DNA of 21,698 bases from a virus: the IMG/VR virus record IMGVR_UViG_3300027742_000037, positions 1 through 21,698 of that record; one strand, written 5' to 3'. This document shows positions 1 to 6,995 of this stretch, piece by piece. Each line of letters opens with the position of its first letter. Position 1 is the first letter of the stretch. Below the pieces are notes generated by a model. It did not search any database. It was given only the letters and a program-made list of their open reading frames with translations, and was not told the DNA's origin. A program made the position numbers and the translations under genes.

Positions 1-2
1 TG

Positions 3-47
3 GGAACTTATGATCCCAAACAAGAGCCGAAAGGCAAGGAACAATAA
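3..47 (+). CDS. C-terminal end of an upstream gene (partial)
   Basis: Frame 3 is open from the window edge and ends in TAA just before the next ATG. It would give the hydrophilic tail GTYDPKQEPKGKEQ. Tight spacing matches the rest of the operon. Frame 1 is also open across this stretch up to base 72, so the choice of frame is an inference from spacing only. No function can be read from 14 residues. Confidence 0.35.
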   Translation, partial: GTYDPKQEPKGKEQ

Positions 48-49
48 CT

Positions 50-418
50 ATGGCAGCAACAATTTCAGATGAAGTATTCGATGCAGCATTAAACTATTTG
101 GAAACGAATGGAACACAAGTAGACATCTGCTCGGCAAGTCCTACGAACTGGGCAGGCTTGGCAGCCGTTACCCTGGGTAACGAGACGGCTTGTACTTATA
201 CAGGGCCAGATGATGGGACGTCAGGAAGAAAAACCGTTCTTAACGCGATTACGGATGGTGATGTAACGGCTACCGATACAGCAACTCACTTTTGTATCAG
301 TAATGGCACATCCATAGTTTTTGTCATCCAAGAATTAAATGCTTCTCAGGGTGTGACAAGTGGTAACAAGTTCACGCTCACTGCGGTGACCGTTCAGTTA
401 TCTGATCCAACAGCCTAG
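50..418 (+). CDS. small phage virion protein, decoration/fibre-associated type
   Basis: This 122-residue protein starts at an ATG with AAGGA at 36-40 upstream. It begins MAATISDEVFDAALNYLE, has a Cys (DICSASPT) near residue 27, a GRKTVLNAI strand in the middle and a Thr/Ser-rich beta C-terminal half ending in a VTSGNKFTLTAVTV strand. From memory this pattern (ISD..DAALNY.., ICS..PT, SGRK, VTSGN) recurs in small proteins of many metagenomic siphoviruses, next to fibre or decoration genes; I cannot run a search to confirm it. No signal peptide or membrane segment is seen. It is the first gene of a run of surface-type genes, so I infer a virion surface or fibre-associated role. The exact location in the particle is unknown. 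Confidence 0.6.
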   Translation: MAATISDEVFDAALNYLETNGTQVDICSASPTNWAGLAAVTLGNETACTYTGPDDGTSGRKTVLNAITDGDVTATDTATHFCISNGTSIVFVIQELNASQGVTSGNKFTLTAVTVQLSDPTA

Positions 419-451
419 TTTAACGCAGGCTAAAGGTCTGCGAGGAAAACT

Positions 452-745
452 ATGGCCATTCAGGTACTCTCGAGGTTTAAGTTTTCAACGCTCGTAGCGA
501 CAGCATTCTACGACGACGAGAAACTACTTATCACCAGGGTTGAGGTTGATAATTCTGGTGATAATGCGGTTTCTATTACGGTACAAAAATATAATCCACC
601 AGCAAAGACATTCTCACAAATCTTTCAACCCCATACCAATGTAGGCTATGACGTACCAGCAGGATTTAAGTTGATTATCGAAGAAGATGAGTTCGGCGAA
701 CCTGAGCTATTAACACCTCTAACAATCACAATAGGAGGTGTGTAA
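452..745 (+). CDS. small beta-rich phage protein of unknown function
   Basis: This 97-residue protein starts after a GAGGAAAA site at 440-447. Its stop TAA shares a base with the ATG of the next gene, so the two are probably translationally coupled. The sequence alternates hydrophobic and polar residues, as in a small beta sandwich (LLITRVEVDNSGDNAVSITV, then VPAGFKLIIEE), and has no Cys, catalytic motif or membrane segment. It may be a small subunit or attachment protein for the large fibre that follows, since it sits directly upstream and is coupled to it. I do not recognise the family. Confidence 0.5.
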   Translation: MAIQVLSRFKFSTLVATAFYDDEKLLITRVEVDNSGDNAVSITVQKYNPPAKTFSQIFQPHTNVGYDVPAGFKLIIEEDEFGEPELLTPLTITIGGV

Positions 746-3700
746 TGGCAGTAGCAATAAAAGCATCTAGGTTAATAAAAGAAGAGTCTACCGTTACCAC
801 TTTTGATGTACTGCTTGATGGCGACTTTATAGCGCAAGGACAAACGTCGAGAAATTGGTACGGCATTAGTGTCAATTCTGATAATGGAGATGTGTGGGCG
901 TGTGAATACCAAGGTGATATTTACAAAAAGACCACTGGTGACTTCATTGCGCAGGAGCAAACGTCAAGAAATTGGTACAGCATAAGTGTTAATTCTAGCA
1001 ATGGGGATGTATGGGCGTGTGTATCCAGTGATGATATTTATAAAAAGACCACAGGTGATTTCGTAGCACAAGGACAAACATCAAGGAATTGGCGAGGCAT
1101 TAGTGTTAATTCTGATAATGGAGATGTGTGGGCGTGCGAATATGGTGGTGACATCTACAAAAAGACTACTGGAGATTTTATTGCGCAGAGTCAGACAGTA
1201 AGAGATTGGGTAAGCATCAGTGTCAATTCTGATAATGGAGATGTGTGGGCGTGCGAATATGGTGGTGACATCTACAAAAGTGCGTATGGGGGACAAGCAG
1301 GAAATTTAGCATTGGCACTTATCGCTAAAGATGATGATGTCACGATGTCATCAAGTAGTGGTATGACTCATGTTGTAGATATTGCAGGTGTAGACCATTC
1401 TTCTCATGCCTTTTGGAAGAAATTAACTTCGACTGATATTACCAACGGCTATCTAAGATTTACGGGGGATAGTGAGCTATACATCGGGAAAATGTATTAT
1501 ATTACGGGGCACGATGCTACTACCCCGATTGATATAGCGGATGCTACCGGCGCAACTGGAACAACCGCTGCGCCTTATGCACCCTCTATTACTATAGAAA
1601 CTGGTAGTCAAGCTTTTGCCATGACGGGTATGGATGATTCGGATATACCCTATTCCTTAACAACATCTGGATGGACAGTAAGCTTAAACGATGCGATAGA
1701 CGTTCCTGGCGGTGCGGGTATTGTTATCGGAACAAGAGACGCTACTACTTCGGGGGCAACAGGACAGGTAGATTTTACAACCAATGCCTCAGATGGTTGG
1801 GCTGCTTTCCAAATAGCGATTGCTGCTGGGTCAACTACCGATGAATTAACTTCTAAAAATGTTGCTAGTGCTTCCTCTGTTAATAAGCCAACAGTTGTTT
1901 CACCACCTGTCGATGAATTAACTTCTAAAAATGTTGCTAGTGCTTCCTCTGTTAGCAAACCAACAATAGCTCAAATCCATAATCTTACTTCTCAGAATGC
2001 GCTTAGTGCCTCTTTAGTTAGCAAGCCAACAATTGCTCAAACTCATGGTCTAACATCCCAAAATATAGCCAGCGCAGCTTCGGTCACTAAGCCGACACTC
2101 GCGGAAGTTTCAATACTTGTTAGTAAAAACGTCGAGAGTGCCTCTTCTGTAAACAAACCAGTACTAGCCCAAACCCATATATTAACAAGCCAGGATATTG
2201 AGAGCGCAAGTTCAGTTAATAGCCCTACCATTAATCAGACTTGTATACTTATTTCACAAAATATTGAGAGCGCAAGCTCAGTTAGCAAACCGACATTATC
2301 GGAAGTTCATAACTTAGTAAGTCAGTCTATTGAAAGCGCAAGTTCAGTTGAAAAATCAACGCTTGTAGTAATTCATGTATTGGCGGGGCAGAATGTAACA
2401 AGTGCCTCGTCGGTAGAAAAATCTACTATTGGTCAAATACACGAACTCACATCGCTGGATATAGCTTCCGCATCCTCAGTAGAAAAACCAACACTTTCAG
2501 AAATCTATAATCTAACAGGACAGGATATTGCAAGTGCTTCTTCAGTAAGTAAGCCAACACTAGCTCAAATCCATGTACTGGCAGGGAAAGATATTGAGGG
2601 AGCAAGTTTAGTTGGAAAGCCTACCATTGGTCAGACGCATATATTTACTTCACAAGATGTTGAAAGTGCAAGTTCGGTCAGTAAGCCAACACTAGAATCG
2701 AATGTTAATAACTTAGTAAGCAAAAATGTTGAGAGTGCATCCTCCGTAAGTAAACCTATTATTGCTCAAACTCACATATTAACAGGACAGGATGTAGAAA
2801 GTGCAAGTGCTGTAAGTAAACCAGCACTAGCTCAAACTCATATACTTGTTTCACAAAACGTTGAGGTGGCGAGTTCGGTTAGCGAACCAATACTGGCTGA
2901 GATTCACATTCTAATTGGACAAGATGTCGAAAGCGCAAGTTCAGTCAGTCAGTCAAATATTAGTCAGACTCACATATTTACTTCACAAGATGTTGAAAGC
3001 GCAACTTCTGTAAGCAAATCGGGCATTGCTCAAATCTACGTATTAACAGGACAGAATATTGAAAATGCAAGCTCGGTTACTCAATCGAGTATTGCTCAAA
3101 CTCATATATTTGTTTCACAAAACATTGAGATCACAAGTTCTGTAAGTCAACCAGATATTGGTCAAACCCATGCGCTTGTTTCACAAAATATTGAAAGTGC
3201 TAGTTCGGTCAGTAAGCCAACGGTACAATCAATTGCTGGTCTTGACAATCTAGTTAGCAAAAACATTGAAAGCGCAAGCTCTGTCAGTAAACCTGTTATT
3301 GCCCAGACCAATATACTCATAGGGCAAAACATTGAGAGTGCAAGTTCTGTAAGCAAATCAAGCGTTGGTCAAGTTCATATACTTACTTCGCAAAACATCG
3401 AGAGTTCGAGCTCAGTTAGCAAATCGACGTTATCGGGAATTCATAGCTTAATAAGTAAGCCTATTGAAAGTATTTCCTTAGTAAATAAGCCAACGATTGC
3501 TCAAACTCACATCCTAACAGGTAAAGATATTGAGAGTGCTGGCTCAGTAGAAAAATCAAGCATTAATCAGACTTGTATACTTGTTTCGCAAAACATTGAT
3601 AGCGCGAGCTCAGTCAGTAAACCAACGGTACAGTCGATTGCTAATGTCGATAATTTAGTAGGTAAAGATGTCTCAAGTGCAAGCGCTGTCAGTCAGCCAG

Positions 3701-4053
3701 TTATTACTCAGACTCATGTATTGGCGGGGCAAGATGTCGAAAGCGCAAGTTCTGTAAGCAAATCAAGTATTAGTCTAACTTATATACTTGTTTCAAAGAA
3801 TATTGAAAGCGCAAGTTCTGTTAGTCAATCGGATATTAGCCAGACTCATATATTTACTTCACAGAATATTGAGAGTATGAGTTCGGTCAGTCAATCACAT
3901 ATTAATCAAACTCATGCTTTAGTTACACAAGATATTTTCTCAATCTCGGTGGTCAGCAAGCCATATATAGACTTTGGAGAAGGTGGCGAGATAGTAAGGC
4001 AGAGTATTGCTAGAATAAACTATGATAGTTTGGCAGTAAGGAGAATGAATTAA
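745..4053 (+). CDS. giant repeat-built fibre / surface protein
   Basis: A 1102-residue protein with a very strong ribosome site (AGGAGG at 733-738). Residues 26 to about 180 are four 39-residue units of the type GDFIAQGQTSRNWYGISVNS followed by NGDVWAC and GDIYKK, which look like blades of a small beta-propeller or beta-solenoid. Residues about 190-365 are a beta-rich Ser/Thr/Gly region resembling a jelly-roll adhesin domain. Residues about 368-1075 are about 32 copies of a 22-residue unit with consensus LTSQNIESASSVSKP plus TIAQTHI. The last 25 residues (ending INYDSLAVRRMN) differ and could be an anchor. There is no signal peptide. Similar short Leu/Ser/Pro repeats occur in phage tail-fibre and decoration proteins. 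I infer an elongated virion fibre or host-contact protein; whether it sits on head or tail is not shown. Confidence 0.6.
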   Translation: MAVAIKASRLIKEESTVTTFDVLLDGDFIAQGQTSRNWYGISVNSDNGDVWACEYQGDIYKKTTGDFIAQEQTSRNWYSISVNSSNGDVWACVSSDDIYKKTTGDFVAQGQTSRNWRGISVNSDNGDVWACEYGGDIYKKTTGDFIAQSQTVRDWVSISVNSDNGDVWACEYGGDIYKSAYGGQAGNLALALIAKDDDVTMSSSSGMTHVVDIAGVDHSSHAFWKKLTSTDITNGYLRFTGDSELYIGKMYYITGHDATTPIDIADATGATGTTAAPYAPSITIETGSQAFAMTGMDDSDIPYSLTTSGWTVSLNDAIDVPGGAGIVIGTRDATTSGATGQVDFTTNASDGWAAFQIAIAAGSTTDELTSKNVASASSVNKPTVVSPPVDELTSKNVASASSVSKPTIAQIHNLTSQNALSASLVSKPTIAQTHGLTSQNIASAASVTKPTLAEVSILVSKNVESASSVNKPVLAQTHILTSQDIESASSVNSPTINQTCILISQNIESASSVSKPTLSEVHNLVSQSIESASSVEKSTLVVIHVLAGQNVTSASSVEKSTIGQIHELTSLDIASASSVEKPTLSEIYNLTGQDIASASSVSKPTLAQIHVLAGKDIEGASLVGKPTIGQTHIFTSQDVESASSVSKPTLESNVNNLVSKNVESASSVSKPIIAQTHILTGQDVESASAVSKPALAQTHILVSQNVEVASSVSEPILAEIHILIGQDVESASSVSQSNISQTHIFTSQDVESATSVSKSGIAQIYVLTGQNIENASSVTQSSIAQTHIFVSQNIEITSSVSQPDIGQTHALVSQNIESASSVSKPTVQSIAGLDNLVSKNIESASSVSKPVIAQTNILIGQNIESASSVSKSSVGQVHILTSQNIESSSSVSKSTLSGIHSLISKPIESISLVNKPTIAQTHILTGKDIESAGSVEKSSINQTCILVSQNIDSASSVSKPTVQSIANVDNLVGKDVSSASAVSQPVITQTHVLAGQDVESASSVSKSSISLTYILVSKNIESASSVSQSDISQTHIFTSQNIESMSSVSQSHINQTHALVTQDIFSISVVSKPYIDFGEGGEIVRQSIARINYDSLAVRRMN
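820..1281 (+). repeat. four 117-bp tandem repeats (39-residue propeller-like units)
   Basis: Four in-frame tandem units of 117 bp. Each encodes GDFIAQ-QTSRNW, then ISVNS, NGDVWAC and GDIYKK blocks. Units three and four are nearly identical at the DNA level around 1104-1160 and 1221-1277, including the stretch AATGGAGATGTGTGGGCGTG. That points to recent duplication. The last unit loses the KKTT linker. Confidence 0.85.
1846..3969 (+). repeat. about 32 tandem 66-bp repeats (22-residue units)
   Basis: An uninterrupted in-frame array of about 32 units of 22 residues. The core is L-T/V-S-Q/K-N/D-I/V-E-S-A-S-S-V-S-K-P. A few units are longer by 1-3 residues, as in the VQSIAGLDN (unit 21) and VQSIANVDN (unit 27) spacers. 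Most units differ at synonymous sites, so the array is old. The first two units share about 43 identical bases 72 bp apart (1839-1882 and 1911-1954), a recent duplication at the array's start. Confidence 0.9.
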
Positions 4054-4883
4054 TGAGCTACACATATATAGCGTTTTATCAATTGAGAGATGCCAACGGC
4101 AGGTTTACGAACTTTACGCAAACACCTAGCGTCACTGCTCTCGATATTAATGGGAACAATATACCGAGTCCGGCTATTGTAAATTTGGCTGTTGGTCTAT
4201 ATAAATTATCTGTTACGCAGAATGATTTAGAAGATGTCATTTTTCGACTCATCCCTCATATCGACGATCAGGCGAATTACAGGGATGGTCATGTAATAAA
4301 TGAAAAGAATATTCATGTTCTGAACAACGCGGATGGGAAGATTGATACGATTGACACAAATGTTGATGACATTGAAACGATACTTGGTACACCTACCAAT
4401 TTCATGGCGGATGTCAGTGCCCTTGCTGTTGAAGCAACAGTTGAAGGATTGAGGACAATAATTCGCCAATATAGTTCCATTGTCTCAAGAAACATATCCT
4501 GTAATCAAATTGAGCTTCGAAGATCATCTAATTTTGAATGGGAGGTATTTGGGGTTGGCGACCTTAGTGGACGCTCATCTCTGTATTTCACAGTCAAATA
4601 TATGAAAGAGAAAGATTCCGCTTTAGATTCACAGAGTGTAATACAGATCGAGGAATCCGCCGGTCTTTTATATATTAATAAAGCAGCGGTTTCTATACCG
4701 GCAAACGGCTCAATTACTGTTACAGATGAACTTGCTGGAACAATGACAATAGAATTGACGGCAGAAGAAACAAATAAACTATCTCCAAACGAAACTTATC
4801 TTTACGATATTAAGTGCGATAACAATGTATTAGCTGAAGGAAAATTTTATGTCCTTTCTTCAATTACAAGGACTGTCGCGTGA
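4053..4883 (+). CDS. BppU-like baseplate/fibre adaptor protein
   Basis: The 276-residue product starts at an ATG overlapping the previous TAA (TAATG). Residues 1-80 are a beta domain (SYTYIAFYQLRDANGRFTNF onwards). Residues about 85-145 look helical with a heptad-like pattern (VLNNADGKIDTIDTNVDDIE). From about 150 on there is an immunoglobulin-like domain of the kind in the N-terminus of Lactococcus phage BppU: a polar entry strand (IELRRSSNFEWEVF), a central VKYMKEKDS hairpin, the LTAEETNKLSPNETYLYDIK block and a final EGKFYVLSSITRTV strand. BppU-type domains link receptor-binding proteins to the tail tip or other virion parts. Translational coupling to the giant fibre suggests it is its partner or adaptor. 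Family assignment is by pattern recognition only. Confidence 0.5.
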   Translation: MSYTYIAFYQLRDANGRFTNFTQTPSVTALDINGNNIPSPAIVNLAVGLYKLSVTQNDLEDVIFRLIPHIDDQANYRDGHVINEKNIHVLNNADGKIDTIDTNVDDIETILGTPTNFMADVSALAVEATVEGLRTIIRQYSSIVSRNISCNQIELRRSSNFEWEVFGVGDLSGRSSLYFTVKYMKEKDSALDSQSVIQIEESAGLLYINKAAVSIPANGSITVTDELAGTMTIELTAEETNKLSPNETYLYDIKCDNNVLAEGKFYVLSSITRTVA

Positions 4884-5029
4884 TAATCAAATTCATTTAC
4901 TTATTGGAAAAAGAATCAGAAGAGGTCTGGCGTCATTTCTGTAAGATTAGAAACGCCAGAAATAGTAAAGAATTATTCGATGGACTCAAAGGAGTTGCAC
5001 ATGTTATAGATCGTATCTTGACAAGATAA
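4880..5029 (+). CDS. small 49-residue ORF with GTG start, unknown function
   Basis: A GTG at 4880 overlaps the TGA of the previous gene (GTGA), with AAGGA at 4867-4871 seven bases before it. The ORF runs to TAA at 5027-5029 and encodes a basic helical protein, beginning MIIKFIYLLEKESEEVW and ending HVIDRILTR. It contains HFCKIRNARNSKELFDGL. The overlap-type start and fair ribosome site favour a real gene, but 49 codons are not strong evidence. The -35 box of the promoter at 5018 lies inside its last codons. I do not recognise it. Confidence 0.45.
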   Translation: MIIKFIYLLEKESEEVWRHFCKIRNARNSKELFDGLKGVAHVIDRILTR

Positions 5030-5046
5030 AATTGTTGTGCTATACT
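5018..5046 (+). promoter_or_regulatory. strong sigma-70 type promoter for the head genes
   Basis: TTGACA (5018-5023) is an exact -35 consensus. TATACT (5041-5046) follows after exactly 17 bases, and TG at 5038-5039 adds an extended -10 (TGCTATACT). The predicted start of transcription is near 5053. It lies in the only sizeable gap between the fibre block and the head genes, in the right direction. This is the best promoter match I found in the window. Confidence 0.75.
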
Positions 5047-5097
5047 ATACATTGATTGTATAAGGCTGCTGTATGCCGCCAGAACTTTTGAGCTGTC

Positions 5098-5126
5098 ATA
5101 GCCCGCTCCTGGGAGCGGGTTATTTC
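5098..5126 (+). terminator. intrinsic terminator hairpin before the protease/scaffold gene
   Basis: CCCGCTC (5102-5108) pairs with GAGCGGG (5113-5119) around a CTGG loop. The stem extends outward through ATAG / TTAT (5098-5101 with 5120-5123, one G-U) to about 11 bp. A T-rich stretch (TTATTTCATT) follows the GC core. It lies about 50 bases after the predicted start of the 5018 promoter and only 15-20 bases before the next gene's ATG, so it would act on transcripts entering the head genes. Confidence 0.6.
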
Positions 5127-5140
5127 ATTAGGAGAAGGAT

Positions 5141-6487
5141 ATGCCATATTCTAGTAACAAAGAATTACCAGAAGCAGTGCAAAAATTACCGTCTCATGCA
5201 CAGGATATTTTCAGAAACGCATTCAATAACGCCCTCAAGGAATATGACAATGATGAAGAGCGTGCGTTCAAGGTTGCATGGGCGGCTGTAAAAACAAAGT
5301 ACGAGAAGAAAGAAGATAAGTGGATTTCTAAGGAAAGGGAAGTTCTTATTTTGCCAATATCATTTGCAGAAATAGAAAAGAAGGAGCGTGATGAAAAGCG
5401 TTCTGTCGAAATGGAAGAAATTACCAGCCTATTTTGTGAAATGGTGATTAACATTATTAGCAGAAAAGATATTGAAGACAAAGTTGGCGAAGTCAATCGT
5501 TTGGTTGGCGAATTTACTAATAGATTGACTGATATTCAGGAAATTCAACAGCGAAAGCAATTAAAGGAAAATGGAGAAAACGTTGAATTATCTGAACGCG
5601 CCTATTTAACAGAAATTCAAGAAGCCGATGCAGGCCCGCTTCATGCCATTGTAAGAATTATCCGACCAGGATGGGGAAACAAGCGTCACAACCATTACTA
5701 TCCAAAAGATGTTTTGAAGCGCGATTCCCACAAATTTATTGGCGCAAAGATGTACGAAACAGATCATCGTGATCAAGAAAAATCTACCCGAACTTGGGTT
5801 TCTACCATTGAAGATATTGTCGGTTATGACAGTGGCGCTCCTCTTGCAAAAGTTGCCATTCATAATAAGGATTTTGCTGAAAGGCTTAAAAATCTTGACA
5901 AACTTGGCATATTAGAAAAAATGGAATGTTCCATTTATGCCAGCGGAGTGGCGAAGAAGGGATTTAAGTTAGGTGGAAGGAAAGGAAAGCAAGTTGAAGC
6001 AATTACTGGCGTTTCCAGCGTTGACTGGGTAACAAGGGCTGGCGCTGGTGGTGCTGCTGTTAGTTTATTGGAAAGTAATGAGGAGAATTCTATGGAAAAC
6101 GAATTAGAGTTACAAGAAGAAGGTTTGGAAAAGCAAAAGCCTGAAGAAGAACAAACCGAAGAAGAAATTGTGGAAGAGGTAAAAATTCAGGAGCAAGAGC
6201 CTGAAGAGCCTAAATTATTGGAGGTTAGTGATATTCGTGATATTCTAGCGGAAACTGACCTGCCAAAATATGCCCAAACCCGTCTGGCTTATTCTGGACG
6301 CTTCGCCGATAAAGACGAAGTAAAGGAAGCCGCGGAAGCCGAGATTGAATATATCAAACGGGTGACACATTCTGGAAAGCCTTTTGGCATGAGTAAAATT
6401 ACGCCAGAGAAAAAGGTTGATAGTTTCGCAGAAGCAGAAAAAATGAAAAACCAAAAAGTCCGCGAGTTTATGGGATACAAGAAATAA
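5141..6487 (+). CDS. ChaB-domain / prohead protease / scaffold fusion
   Basis: A 448-residue protein with a good ribosome site (AGGAGAAGG at 5130-5138). Residues 1-62 are a ChaB-type domain: MPYSSNKELPEAVQKLPSHA, FNNALKEY, AFKVAWAAVKTKYEK. Residues about 63-145 are charged and probably helical. Residues about 150-312 match the phage maturation-protease pattern: KFIGAKMYETDH (H209), IVGYDSGAPLAKVAI, then MECSIYASG (S264) and SSVDWVTRAGAGGAAVSLLES. I infer S264 and H209 as the Ser/His pair, with D295 a possible third residue. Residues 313-360 are Glu-rich and disordered-looking; the rest is helical, as in phage scaffolds. It should act inside the prohead, removing scaffold and priming maturation. 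It lies directly before the decoration and capsid genes. The ChaB fusion is unusual. Confidence 0.7.
   Translation: MPYSSNKELPEAVQKLPSHAQDIFRNAFNNALKEYDNDEERAFKVAWAAVKTKYEKKEDKWISKEREVLILPISFAEIEKKERDEKRSVEMEEITSLFCEMVINIISRKDIEDKVGEVNRLVGEFTNRLTDIQEIQQRKQLKENGENVELSERAYLTEIQEADAGPLHAIVRIIRPGWGNKRHNHYYPKDVLKRDSHKFIGAKMYETDHRDQEKSTRTWVSTIEDIVGYDSGAPLAKVAIHNKDFAERLKNLDKLGILEKMECSIYASGVAKKGFKLGGRKGKQVEAITGVSSVDWVTRAGAGGAAVSLLESNEENSMENELELQEEGLEKQKPEEEQTEEEIVEEVKIQEQEPEEPKLLEVSDIRDILAETDLPKYAQTRLAYSGRFADKDEVKEAAEAEIEYIKRVTHSGKPFGMSKITPEKKVDSFAEAEKMKNQKVREFMGYKK
6081..6094 (+). promoter_or_regulatory. internal ribosome binding site and start for scaffold
   Basis: AGGAG (6081-6085) is followed six bases later by ATG (6092-6094), in frame with the protease gene at codon 318. 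The start falls exactly at the junction between the protease domain (ending LLESNEENS) and the acidic scaffold-like part. This is where phages such as lambda place the internal start of the scaffold (Nu3 inside C). Confidence 0.55.
6092..6487 (+). CDS. nested scaffold protein from internal start
   Basis: Internal initiation at M318 would give a 131-residue protein identical to the end of the protease gene. It starts with about 40 strongly acidic residues (MENELELQEEG, EEEQTEEEIVEE), followed by a helical region with DIRDILAETDLPKYAQTRL, an EAAEAEIEYIKRV helix and a basic tail ending REFMGYKK. Scaffold proteins are typically small, helical and charged, and are made in excess over the protease. 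Nested genes solve that ratio problem in several phages. Its existence is inferred from the ribosome site and domain boundary. Confidence 0.5.
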   Translation: MENELELQEEGLEKQKPEEEQTEEEIVEEVKIQEQEPEEPKLLEVSDIRDILAETDLPKYAQTRLAYSGRFADKDEVKEAAEAEIEYIKRVTHSGKPFGMSKITPEKKVDSFAEAEKMKNQKVREFMGYKK

Positions 6488-6499
6488 GGAGTATAAAAA

Positions 6500-6985
6500 A
6501 TGACTGAAGCTATTCGAAATGATTATGAGGTTTCTTCAGAAGGTGCTGTTCGGCATTGGGATATCCCCTACGACGACCTTGAAGACACCACCCCAACAGC
6601 TTCTCTGCCTGCGGCATTAACATCTCGTACAGATGGTACTCAACTAACAGGAACTATCCTTGTTGTTGACTCCGACGACGAGTTTGCTGTCATCGACTTC
6701 ACACACTCAATGGTGTATGAGCACGATGTCCGCAATGTGTTAACTTATTCAGCAGCCGCGGAAGCAACTTTTGGGGCGATTGATATTGGTGATCCGATCT
6801 ATTATGATCGAAGCGCGACTATGCCAGCTAACGCAAAGCTATCAACGTCGCCGCTTGATTCAGCTGATGCTGCAAATCCATTGTTCGGTTTCCGTGTTCC
6901 CGCAATCGACACCGATGTTACAGCTGCTGGCGGAGAAACCGCAAGCACACAAAGTGTTGCAGTATTGCAAATTGTAGGAAACTAA
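6500..6985 (+). CDS. head decoration protein (DUF2190-like)
   Basis: A 161-residue protein just before the major capsid gene, the usual place for a decoration or capsid-fibre protein. AAGGAG lies at 6486-6491, eight bases before the ATG. The sequence is beta-rich with a GTILVVDSDDEFAVIDF strand pair and the block IGDPIYYDRSATM (residues 96-108), then NPLFGFRVPA and a closing SVAVLQIVGN strand. The order ...GDPIYYD... then ...NPLFGFRV... resembles DUF2190-type decoration proteins, where it is the core of a small beta barrel. It would bind the outer surface of the expanded head. Family assignment is from pattern memory. Confidence 0.6.
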   Translation: MTEAIRNDYEVSSEGAVRHWDIPYDDLEDTTPTASLPAALTSRTDGTQLTGTILVVDSDDEFAVIDFTHSMVYEHDVRNVLTYSAAAEATFGAIDIGDPIYYDRSATMPANAKLSTSPLDSADAANPLFGFRVPAIDTDVTAAGGETASTQSVAVLQIVGN

Positions 6986-6995
6986 GGAGATAAAA

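Noticed and set aside
1081-3356. Several minus-strand open frames in the fibre gene.
   Set aside because: They mirror the 117-bp and 66-bp repeats and repeat the same short string; no start signals or homology.
5073-5291. A 72-residue plus-strand ORF over the terminator and the protease start.
   Set aside because: It overlaps the protease gene in another frame, lacks a clear ribosome site and has unlikely composition. I kept only its first codons as a possible leader.
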